DNA of 7,236 nt. Origin: Sutterella sp. Lineage in GTDB: Bacteria; Pseudomonadota; Gammaproteobacteria; Burkholderiales; Burkholderiaceae_F. Both the position numbers and the translations under genes were made by a program. Of this stretch, positions 1-5,080 are shown one piece after another. Numbering within the stretch: the stretch's first letter is position 1; each line of letters opens with the position of its first letter. Below the pieces are notes generated by a model that was not told the origin of the DNA, ran no database searches, and saw only the letters and a program-made list of their open reading frames with translations. The DNA lies in contig DXSO01000042.1 of assembly GCA_019410445.1 (NCBI GenBank), positions 1 to 7,236 of the forward strand, in the 5' to 3' direction.

Positions 1-2
1 TG

Positions 3-797
3 CTTCAGGACTTCTGGGCAAGCGTAGGCCTGGCCGTCAAGTATCAGGATGCCCGCACGGGAATCATCCAGACCGAATGGGCTGAAAACAAAGCCAATTT
101 GCCCAAGGACATCATTCGCGCAACTCTTGGCAAGGCGCTTGACATTGTCTACGACACTGGCACGCGCGATCAATACCGTGCGCGCATGGAGCGAGCCGAG
201 GACGGCACGACCAACATCTACATCACGCATCGTCAGATGGTGGAAGTTCTCAAGGGAAGACAGGAAGAAAGCACCATTTGGCAGCCCGGTCCGAGCGATC
301 CGGAACTTGAGGCTGTGATGCTTACCCGTTTGGCTCAGATGCTCGAGACCGAATTCAATCCCCAGGCCAAACCTGAGGAACAAAAGATGCTTGATCAACT
401 GGCCGCTGAAAAATATGCTCCGATGAGTCATATTGAGGAGGGGGCTGACGGAAAACCTGCCGCAGTCGTGATTGACGAGCCTTTTGACCGTGCATGGCGC
501 CGTGTGGGTATTGCTTTGGATCGCGGTGGCTTCGAAGTGACGGATCGTGATCGCAGTCAGGGACTGTTCATGATCAATTATCTGGATCCGGACTACGAAC
601 AGCAGAAAAAGAGTGAACAGGGTTTCTTCGCCAATCTCTTCTCCAAGGCAAAAGCAGTGGATCCGGTGCCTTACCGCATCCGTCTGAGCATGGATGGTGA
701 AAAGACTCGCGTGACCGTCACGGGTGAAGATGGACGAGCCGACACCACCGGTGTGGCTCCTCGCATCATCACGCTCATTGGCGAACAGACCCGCTAA
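3..797 (+). CDS. bamC: Outer membrane protein assembly factor BamC, 5'-truncated by the window
   Basis: The reading frame is open from the first complete codon and ends at TAA 795-797, giving 264 visible residues. The signal peptide, lipobox cysteine and first residues lie upstream of the window. BamC is a lipoprotein subunit of the BAM complex, which inserts beta-barrel proteins into the outer membrane. The visible part shows the two BamC helix-grip domains. The first (about visible residues 1-120) contains a TEWAENKA segment, a LGKALD stretch and ITHRQMVEV. The second (about 150-264) begins at FDRAWRRVGIALDRGGFEV and ends in the beta strands around YRIRLS and TRVTVTGE. The segment IWQPGPSDPELEAVMLTRL between them resembles Burkholderiales BamC as I remember it. 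A TTG at 99 lies inside the conserved domain and is not the start. The gene is followed by paired hairpins, so it is probably the last gene of its unit. Confidence 0.9.
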   Translation, partial: LQDFWASVGLAVKYQDARTGIIQTEWAENKANLPKDIIRATLGKALDIVYDTGTRDQYRARMERAEDGTTNIYITHRQMVEVLKGRQEESTIWQPGPSDPELEAVMLTRLAQMLETEFNPQAKPEEQKMLDQLAAEKYAPMSHIEEGADGKPAAVVIDEPFDRAWRRVGIALDRGGFEVTDRDRSQGLFMINYLDPDYEQQKKSEQGFFANLFSKAKAVDPVPYRIRLSMDGEKTRVTVTGEDGRADTTGVAPRIITLIGEQTR

Positions 798-816
798 TCG
801 GGAATATCGGAATCGG

Positions 817-844
817 CGCTTGAAAGAGCGTCTAAGTTCAAGCG
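817..844 (+). promoter_or_regulatory. Inverted repeat that competes with the bamC terminator hairpin
   Basis: CGCTTGAA (817-824) is exactly complementary to TTCAAGCG (837-844), making an 8-bp stem with a 12-nt loop. Its 3' arm shares bases 839-844 with the 5' arm of the next hairpin (839-875), so the two stems cannot both form fully. Such an arrangement is what a transcription attenuator looks like, but no ligand-binding core or leader peptide was seen. The pairing is observed; the regulatory role is inference. Confidence 0.35.
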
Positions 845-880
845 GGACAACGCCTTTGAGCGTGTGTCCCGTTTGTTCTG
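839..880 (+). terminator. Probable intrinsic terminator after bamC
   Basis: CGGGACA (843-849) pairs with TGTCCCG (865-871). The stem continues inward as ACGC (850-853) with GCGT (860-863) past a single bulged G at 864, and outward as CAAG (839-842) with TTTG (872-875) using one G-T pair. The loop is 854-859. The following stretch is T-rich but broken by G and C, so efficiency may be moderate. It ends only about ten bases before the next start codon. Confidence 0.6.
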
Positions 881-886
881 TCAGGG

Positions 887-1291
887 ATGACTGCAAAAGT
901 GAGTTCAGTTTTCACAGAGGCTTTGAGTGTACGGTTTTCCGGTCGGGTGCCTCGCCGCGTATTTTGGGTCTCGGCGCTGTTGTGTTCAGTCATGAGTTGG
1001 GTCGTCTGCGGATGGCTCTACTCAACGCTTTACATGACCTCTATGGCTGAAATAACTTGGGATGCTGTTACGGTGGCAGTCGGCTTGTTTCAGATTTGGC
1101 TTGCGCTGATCGCCGTTTCTGTTGCTGTCAGACGATTGCATGACGTCGGTCGCAGCGGTTTGTGGGTATTGCCGATCATCCTCATCCCTGGTCTTGGTGC
1201 CGTGTTCTGGTTTGTGCTCGGCTGTCTGGTGGGTGAAGAGCATGACAATCGGTATGGTCCCGATCCGTATGCCGATCGCCGCAGGGGTTAA
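887..1291 (+). CDS. DUF805 family small integral membrane protein
   Basis: This is a 134-residue protein of unknown function. The family signature is visible: FSGR near residue 17 followed by a basic patch and FW, the strongly conserved RRLHDVGRSGLW at 82-93, and a C-terminal NRYGPDPY at 121-128. Three or four hydrophobic membrane segments are apparent, at about residues 27-49, 60-80 and 91-115. The length is typical for DUF805 proteins. The ATG at 887 has a purine run (AGGG 883-886) directly against it, which is too close for a good ribosome site. GTG at 899 is an alternative start that would put that run about 12 bases away. The gene stands alone between the bamC hairpin and slyD. Family assignment is firm, function unknown. 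Confidence 0.85.
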   Translation: MTAKVSSVFTEALSVRFSGRVPRRVFWVSALLCSVMSWVVCGWLYSTLYMTSMAEITWDAVTVAVGLFQIWLALIAVSVAVRRLHDVGRSGLWVLPIILIPGLGAVFWFVLGCLVGEEHDNRYGPDPYADRRRG

Positions 1292-1301
1292 GCTGAAGTA
1301 A

Positions 1302-1315
1302 TCAATTCGAATTGA
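1302..1315. promoter_or_regulatory. 14-nt perfect palindrome upstream of the SlyD-like gene
   Basis: TCAATTCGAATTGA is its own reverse complement and has no loop, so it is more likely a DNA-level protein-binding dyad than an RNA hairpin. It sits in the 41-bp gap between the DUF805 stop and the isomerase start, 17 bases before the ATG. A palindrome of this length would be expected by chance about once per 16 kb, so it may be accidental. Confidence 0.25.
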
Positions 1316-1332
1316 AACAGGAAAGAAAACCA

Positions 1333-1848
1333 ATGGTTATTGAAAAGGACTGCGTCGTGGGAATCCACGTACGAATGTTCGATCTGCAGAAACATCTTCT
1401 GGAGGAAACCGAACCCGAGGGGGTTACATATCTGCACGGTCATGGAGACATCTTCCCCAAACTTGAGGCTGCTCTTGAAGGCAAAAAGGCGGGAGATACG
1501 ATCACGGTGCAGCTCGAAACAGAGGATGCTTTCGGCGAGTTTGATGCCGAGGCCATTCGATTGGTGCCGGTCAAGACGCTTGGCGATCCGGAACTGATTG
1601 TTCCGGGGCTTGTGTTTTCCGAGGTGCCGGGTGAGTCGCCCGATGGGCGGCATTGGCGTGTGACGGATGTGGCTGAAGGCATGGCCGTGCTCGATGCCAA
1701 TCATCCGTTGGCAGGCTGGGCTCTGAAATTTGAAGTCAAGATTTTGTCAGTGAGCAAGCCTCAAGGAGATGAGACGGGAAATGACGACGTCGTAGTGCCC
1801 GGGTTCTTGGGCTTTGCAGAGAAAATCATCGACGACGAAACCGACTAA
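1333..1848 (+). CDS. slyD: SlyD-like FKBP-type peptidyl-prolyl cis-trans isomerase
   Basis: The 171-residue cytoplasmic protein belongs to the FKBP family that isomerises X-Pro bonds and, in SlyD, also chaperones folding. The N-terminal FKBP strand (VIEKDCVVGIHV) is followed by LLEET, where the active-site acid would fall. Next come the diagnostic YLHGHGDIFPKLEAALEG (residues 33-50) and EDAFGEF (64-70), then an insert-in-flap region of about 70-120. The final FKBP strand NHPLAGWALKFEV (123-135) closes the fold. The ATG at 1333 is preferred over TTG 1312 because AGGA (1319-1322) is well placed before it and the protein then starts like other SlyD proteins. The His/Cys-rich nickel-binding tail of enterobacterial SlyD is absent; the C-terminus is instead a short acidic tail, so a role in nickel delivery is doubtful. 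Confidence 0.88.
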   Translation: MVIEKDCVVGIHVRMFDLQKHLLEETEPEGVTYLHGHGDIFPKLEAALEGKKAGDTITVQLETEDAFGEFDAEAIRLVPVKTLGDPELIVPGLVFSEVPGESPDGRHWRVTDVAEGMAVLDANHPLAGWALKFEVKILSVSKPQGDETGNDDVVVPGFLGFAEKIIDDETD

Positions 1849-1858
1849 ACGAGCTGTT

Positions 1859-1864
1859 TATAAT
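1859..1864 (+). promoter_or_regulatory. Possible -10 element (TATAAT) after slyD
   Basis: A perfect TATAAT lies just after the slyD stop codon. A start point 6-8 bases downstream would fall at about 1871, immediately before the structured region 1876-1961 and the 73-residue gene. No recognisable -35 box is present at the usual distance, and the TG of an extended -10 is one base out of register, so this is weak. Confidence 0.3.
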
Positions 1865-1875
1865 TCTGTAGGACG

Positions 1876-1961
1876 GCGGGAATGAAAACCTTTTGTGCTT
1901 TCATTCAAGTCAAAAGACGACTTCCCGCACCGGTTCAGAGCCGGAATTCAAGATTTTTTTT
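1876..1961 (+). ncRNA. Candidate structured RNA: three-way junction plus hairpin and T-run
   Basis: Four helices can form together. P1 is GCGGG (1876-1880) with CCCGC (1924-1928). P2 is AATGAAA (1881-1887) with TTTCATT (1899-1905). P3 is AAGTC (1907-1911) with GACTT (1919-1923). P2 and P3 fill P1 almost exactly, leaving only C1906 unpaired at the junction. P4 is CCGGTT (1930-1935) with AGCCGG (1939-1944). Eight T's follow at 1954-1961, but nine bases separate them from P4, so a classical terminator is not certain. It could be a small RNA, a 5' leader of the 1987 gene and psd, or the 3' end of the slyD transcript. I do not recognise it as a known riboswitch class. The base pairing is observed; RNA function is inferred. 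Confidence 0.4.
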
Positions 1962-1986
1962 GCTGTATTGAGGGGAGTCAAATTTC

Positions 1987-2208
1987 ATGACAATGCGACA
2001 GGACGAGACGGACGTTAACTTTCTGGACATCAAGCCGGCCGATTTGGAGCATGCCGCTCAGGTTTTGCGCGGTGAGCTTGAAGCCAATCGCCGCGCATGG
2101 GAAAAGACGTGCTGGTCGCTTGAATATGTCAAGAAGCATCACGCCGAGGACACAGTTTTGATCGAAGCGTTGGAAACGATTCGTCATCACCTTGAACGCC
2201 GCATGTAA
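1987..2208 (+). CDS. Conserved-looking small hypothetical protein, 73 residues
   Basis: I do not recognise this protein. Translation is well supported: AGGGGAG (1971-1977) lies nine bases before the ATG, and the frame runs to TAA at 2206-2208. The product is soluble, charged and almost certainly mostly alpha-helical. It has an acidic N-terminus (QDETDVNFLDIKPADLEHA), a central WEKTCWSLEYVKKHH stretch and a C-terminal amphipathic helix ending HHLERRM. There is no signal peptide, membrane segment or cysteine pair (one Cys only). The stop is 41 bp before the psd start and no terminator intervenes, so it may be co-transcribed with psd. A small helical partner or regulator is possible, but nothing in the sequence names a function. 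ATG 1993 is a possible alternative start. Confidence 0.7.
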   Translation: MTMRQDETDVNFLDIKPADLEHAAQVLRGELEANRRAWEKTCWSLEYVKKHHAEDTVLIEALETIRHHLERRM

Positions 2209-2235
2209 ACGCGGTTCGTTCAGTTATCAGAATCT

Positions 2236-2241
2236 ACGGAG
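2236..2241 (+). promoter_or_regulatory. Ribosome binding site that fixes the TTG start of psd
   Basis: ACGGAG lies eight bases before TTG 2250. No ATG or GTG occurs in frame in the upstream gap, and the conserved Psd sequence begins within a few residues of the TTG, so the TTG is the best start. Confidence 0.6.
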
Positions 2242-2249
2242 CATATATC

Positions 2250-3020
2250 TTGGAACGCATCTATCCGCATCCGTTCTTTGCTCGTGAAGGCTGGGCTTTC
2301 ATGGGCATCAGTTTCGTGATCGCTCTGCTCGTGCAGATTTTTGTGGGCGGTTTCGTCGCCGCGATTTTCTGGCTGCTGTTTCTTTTCGTAGCTCAGTTTT
2401 TCCGTGATCCCGCACGTGAAATGATTGACGACGAAAAGGCCGTGGTTGCTCCTGTTGACGGTCGTGTCATCAAGGTTGAAGAAGCTGTTTGCCCCTATAC
2501 CGGTGAGCAGACCAAACTTGTGTCGATCTTCATGAACGTGTTCAACGTTCACAGCCAGAAGACGCCCGTGGCCGGCCGCATTGAAAAGATTGAGTATTTC
2601 CACGGTCAGTATCTCAATGCCTCTTTGGACAAGGCGAGCGAACAAAATGAACGCAATGCCGTGACGGTTGTCACCGATGATGGCCAGCGTGTCTGCTTTG
2701 TGCAGATTGCCGGTCTGGTGGCTCGCCGCATTCTTTGCTACCGCATGGTGGGTGATGTTGTGAAAAAGGGGGAACGTTACGGCTTTATTCGTTTCGGTTC
2801 CCGAGTGGATGTTTATTTGCCCATGAGCGCTCAGGTATTGGTGTCTATCGGGGAAAAGACAACTGGTGTTGAGACAGTGATTGCCCGTCTGGGGGAAGCG
2901 GCTCAAGAAAGCGGACAGACTGAAGCCGAGCAGACAGAGACGACTGAGCAGACAGCCTCTGACGTGTCTCAGCCTGCCGAAATTGTCGACGAGCCCAAAC
3001 CCGAGACTAAGAACGAGTAA
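2250..3020 (+). CDS. psd: Phosphatidylserine decarboxylase, pyruvoyl-dependent
   Basis: Psd removes CO2 from phosphatidylserine to give phosphatidylethanolamine at the inner membrane. The 256-residue proenzyme starts with the family's YPHPFFAREGW (5-15), followed by one hydrophobic anchor region (about 16-50) and FFRDP (50-54). VDG at 69-71 and NVFNVHS at 96-102 carry the expected catalytic Asp70 and His101. Conserved blocks include DKASEQNERNAV and QIAGLVARRI. The self-cleavage site is in GFIRFGSRVDVYLP: the chain should break between Gly183 and Ser184, with Ser184 (codon 2799-2801) becoming the pyruvoyl group. It matches the short prokaryotic type rather than the longer E. coli type. The core ends near residue 215; the last 41 residues are an unusual Glu/Thr/Gln-rich acidic tail. 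Its partner pssA follows after a hairpin. Confidence 0.95.
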   Translation: MERIYPHPFFAREGWAFMGISFVIALLVQIFVGGFVAAIFWLLFLFVAQFFRDPAREMIDDEKAVVAPVDGRVIKVEEAVCPYTGEQTKLVSIFMNVFNVHSQKTPVAGRIEKIEYFHGQYLNASLDKASEQNERNAVTVVTDDGQRVCFVQIAGLVARRILCYRMVGDVVKKGERYGFIRFGSRVDVYLPMSAQVLVSIGEKTTGVETVIARLGEAAQESGQTEAEQTETTEQTASDVSQPAEIVDEPKPETKNE

Positions 3021-3042
3021 GTTCCTAGTTTTCCCATCACGC

Positions 3043-3103
3043 AAAACAGCCCGCACCGAAAAGAATTTGACAAGGAAAAATTCCGTCAGGTGCGGGTGTT
3101 TTA
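3043..3103 (+). terminator. Large hairpin between psd and pssA, probable terminator
   Basis: CCCGCACC (3050-3057) pairs exactly with GGTGCGGG (3089-3096). With one bulged A (3048), the stem extends outward through AAAAC (3043-3047) and GTTTT (3098-3102). A second stem, GAATTT (3063-3068) with AAATTC (3078-3083), fills the large loop. The T-tract on the 3' side and matching A-tract on the 5' side look like an intrinsic terminator that could work in both directions. The big branched loop is atypical, so it might instead be a processing or stabilising element within a psd-pssA message. Confidence 0.55.
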
Positions 3104-3145
3104 TTGATGAACTGAAAATATTCCAAGTTTCAAACGGTAGATCCT

Positions 3146-4063
3146 ATGGCTGTTGAAAGAATTCGTCGTCGTCGCCCCGTGCGACAGCGCATCATCGAGG
3201 TCGGACGAAAGAAAGTTGTCAAGGTTCGTTCTCGCGGCTTGTTTGTTTTGCCGAATCTTTTCACCACGGCATCGCTTTTTTGCGCGTTCATCGCAATCGT
3301 GCAGGCAATGGACGCCAACTTTGGACTGGCGGCGCTCATGATTATGCTCAGCATGCTTTTCGATGGCATGGACGGTCGAGTGGCGCGTCTGACCCACACG
3401 CAAAGCGAGTTCGGTGAACAGTTCGACTCCATTGCCGATATGACGGCTTTTGGCGTTGCGCCGGCGCTGGTGATGTACAAGTTCTGTTTGTCGACGCTCG
3501 GCGGTCTGGGATGGGCGGCAGCATTCATCTACTGTTTGTGTGCGGGTGTTCGTCTGGCACGCTTTAACTGCAATATCGGTGTGGTCGACAAGCGATTTTT
3601 CCAAGGTCTGCCTAGTCCGGCTGCTGCCGCACTGTTGGCCGGTTTTGTTTGGCTTGCCGTGGAAAATAAATTGCCGGCGTTCCTGGATGCCTGTCTGCCG
3701 TGGTTTGCTTTTGTGCTTACCCTTTACGCCGGTCTCACGATGGTCTGCAATGCTCCGTTTTATTCAGGAAAGTCGGGTGTTTCACTCAAAAATGCTCCCT
3801 TCATCGTGATGGTCGGCGGTGCTTTGGTGTTCATCCTGATTTCGAGCAATCCGTCATTGGCAATCTTTACGATCTTCTGCCTGTATGCATTGAGCGGTTA
3901 CGTTTATCAGCTCTGGCTTTTCATCAATGACAAGCCCAATCCCGTTCTGCCGGGAGAGTATGTGTCTGCCGCCCAGGACGACACAGACTCTGAGGAAGCT
4001 GAGAAATCCTGCGCGCAAGCTGACGCAGAAAGTGCAGAGACTTCCAAAACATCCCAGTCCTAA
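3146..4063 (+). CDS. pssA: CDP-diacylglycerol--serine O-phosphatidyltransferase
   Basis: PssA joins CDP-diacylglycerol and L-serine to make phosphatidylserine, the substrate of the neighbouring Psd. The 305-residue protein shows the complete CDP-alcohol phosphatidyltransferase motif D-x2-D-G-x2-A-R-x8-G-x3-D-x3-D: Asp73, Asp76, Gly77, Ala80, Arg81, Gly90, Asp94 and Asp98 are all present. It is the integral-membrane type (Bacillus-like), not the peripheral enzyme of E. coli. An Arg/Lys-rich N-terminus (residues 5-30) is followed by about seven hydrophobic segments between 31 and 260. Other family blocks are RLARFNCNIGVVDKR and FFQGLPSPAAAA. After residue 268 comes an acidic Ser/Glu/Asp/Ala tail with no obvious fold. 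The ATG at 3146 has only a weak ribosome site (GGTAG 3136-3140). No clear promoter was found in the gap after psd. Confidence 0.95.
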   Translation: MAVERIRRRRPVRQRIIEVGRKKVVKVRSRGLFVLPNLFTTASLFCAFIAIVQAMDANFGLAALMIMLSMLFDGMDGRVARLTHTQSEFGEQFDSIADMTAFGVAPALVMYKFCLSTLGGLGWAAAFIYCLCAGVRLARFNCNIGVVDKRFFQGLPSPAAAALLAGFVWLAVENKLPAFLDACLPWFAFVLTLYAGLTMVCNAPFYSGKSGVSLKNAPFIVMVGGALVFILISSNPSLAIFTIFCLYALSGYVYQLWLFINDKPNPVLPGEYVSAAQDDTDSEEAEKSCAQADAESAETSKTSQS

Positions 4064-4079
4064 TGGATGATTGTTCCGC

Positions 4080-4120
4080 TATCCCCCCTGATTTGCTGAA
4101 TTTTCAGGCGGGATACATTT
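4080..4120 (+). terminator. Probable intrinsic terminator after pssA
   Basis: TATCCC (4080-4085) pairs with GGGATA (4110-4115). After a C-C mismatch, CCTGA (4087-4091) pairs with TCAGG (4104-4108), closing a 12-nt loop. CATTTTGTGTTG follows, so the T-tract is moderate. It separates pssA from the hydrolase gene. Confidence 0.55.
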
Positions 4121-4160
4121 TGTGTTGCTATTCAAACCGTACGAATTAGAGGGGTTGCAA

Positions 4161-4856
4161 ATGTTCGTTTTTGCTCCGTCTGCCCAAGCCGTTGTGCCTG
4201 TTTCCGGCGAAAAGAATGTGTACTTTCCTGTTCATCGCATTTATTGCGTCGGGCGAAACTACGCCGAACACGACAAGGAAATGGGCGGAACAGGCAAAAC
4301 GACGCCGTGCTTTTTTTCCAAGCCCGCAGATGCGGTCTTTCCGATTGATTCCGGCAAGACGGCGCGTATTCCTTTTGCGCAGCGCACCCAGGATCTTCAG
4401 CACGAGGTGGAGTTGGTCGTTGCGGTAGGCAAAGGCGGCAAGGATCTTACGGTTGAGCAGGCGGCTCAATGTGTTTGGGGATGGGCAGTAGGCGTTGATC
4501 TCACTCGTCGCGATCTTCAGGCTGAAGCCAAGGCAAAGGGGCGTCCGTGGACGACGGCCAAGAGCTTTGATTTCTCGGCTCCGATCTCGCATCTTGTGCG
4601 TGTTGACAAGGTGCTCGATCCCAAGGATTCGGAGCTGTGGCTTTACGTCAACAACGAGTGCCGTCAAAAAGGCAGCACCCGAGACATGATTTGGTCCGTG
4701 GCCGAGGTGTTGGCTGAGATTTCTACCTACTGGGAACTGCAGCCGGGGGATCTTGTCTTTACCGGCAGTCCGTCCGGTGTTTCGACTCTCAAACGCGGAG
4801 ATATTGTGCGTGCCGGCTGCAACGGCATCGGCATGATTGAGTTCGAATTGATCTGA
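4161..4856 (+). CDS. FAH-family hydrolase, probable acylpyruvase / fumarylpyruvate hydrolase
   Basis: The 231-residue soluble enzyme belongs to the fumarylacetoacetate hydrolase family, which cleaves C-C bonds of beta-diketo acids with a divalent metal. Its size and sequence fit the small YcgM/FAHD1 branch (acylpyruvases, fumarylpyruvate hydrolases, and oxaloacetate decarboxylase activity in FAHD1), whose products include pyruvate. Visible family blocks are CVGRNYAEHDKEMG (29-42), FFSKPADAV (51-59), HEVELVVAVG (81-90) with presumed metal ligands Glu82 and Glu84, GVDLTRRDLQ (111-120) with Asp113, RPWTTAKSFDFSAP (128-141) with Lys134, and TGSPSGV (201-207). ATG 4161 is chosen over the upstream GTG at 4122 because AGAGGGG (4148-4154) sits six bases before it and the GTG overlaps the preceding hairpin region. 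The exact substrate cannot be read from sequence. Confidence 0.88.
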   Translation: MFVFAPSAQAVVPVSGEKNVYFPVHRIYCVGRNYAEHDKEMGGTGKTTPCFFSKPADAVFPIDSGKTARIPFAQRTQDLQHEVELVVAVGKGGKDLTVEQAAQCVWGWAVGVDLTRRDLQAEAKAKGRPWTTAKSFDFSAPISHLVRVDKVLDPKDSELWLYVNNECRQKGSTRDMIWSVAEVLAEISTYWELQPGDLVFTGSPSGVSTLKRGDIVRAGCNGIGMIEFELI

Positions 4857-4885
4857 TCAACGAGAGTTTTTCAAGAAAAATTCCC

Positions 4886-4920
4886 AAAAAAGAGCGGTAC
4901 TTTTAAGACCGCTCTTTTTT
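4886..4920 (+). terminator. Strong intrinsic terminator after the FAH hydrolase
   Basis: A 13-bp perfect stem is formed by AAAAAAGAGCGGT (4886-4898) and ACCGCTCTTTTTT (4908-4920), with a 9-nt loop. A-tract and T-tract flank the GC core, so it could terminate transcription from either side. Confidence 0.95.
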
Positions 4921-5068
4921 ATACAGCTTATTAGGGTAATCGCTAATCTATTGGATTTTATTTCACAAAAGCTGTGCATAAACTGCACCGCATTCGTGTC
5001 TCGTCGACAAAGACGAGTCCGCAGCGGTCGGCTTGAAGACCGCAAGAAACAACAAATATTTTGAAGAC
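4921..5068 (+). promoter_or_regulatory. Upstream region of cstA with three successive inverted repeats
   Basis: The region between the hydrolase terminator and cstA contains no gene. Three dyads occur in a row. GTGCA (4974-4978) pairs with TGCAC (4984-4988), extended by GC/GC past one mismatch to 4971-4991. CTCGTC (5000-5005) pairs with GACGAG (5012-5017). GCGGTC (5024-5029) pairs with GACCGC (5038-5043). They could be operators or a structured leader. I could not place a convincing -35/-10 pair: TTGGAT (4951-4956) and CATAAA (4977-4982) are 20 bases apart. Confidence 0.4.
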
Positions 5069-5080
5069 AAAGGAGCTCTC

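Noticed and set aside
1312..1332. TTG 1312 as the slyD start
   Set aside because: It lies inside the palindrome, has no ribosome site, and would add seven residues not typical of SlyD, whereas ATG 1333 is well spaced from AGGA.
1876..1944. Match of the structured RNA to mini-ykkC (guanidine-II), which also has paired small hairpins
   Set aside because: The loops lack the ACGR motif and the two inner hairpins are enclosed by a further helix, unlike that class.
2220..3056. Long open frame on the minus strand (278 codons) over psd
   Set aside because: It is antisense to a clearly conserved psd, its predicted protein is low-quality (rich in His/Asn, no family pattern), and it has no ribosome site of its own.
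3067..3072. Perfect TTGACA, considered as the -35 box of a pssA promoter
   Set aside because: No -10-like hexamer lies 16-18 bases downstream, where the sequence is the GC-rich hairpin arm; the hexamer also falls in the inner hairpin.
4122..4160. GTG 4122 as the start of the FAH hydrolase
   Set aside because: It directly follows the pssA terminator hairpin with no ribosome site; ATG 4161 has a strong one.
4962..4977. TCACA and TGTGC upstream of cstA, considered as a CRP site
   Set aside because: The half-sites are in everted order relative to the CRP consensus TGTGA-N6-TCACA and the spacing is wrong.
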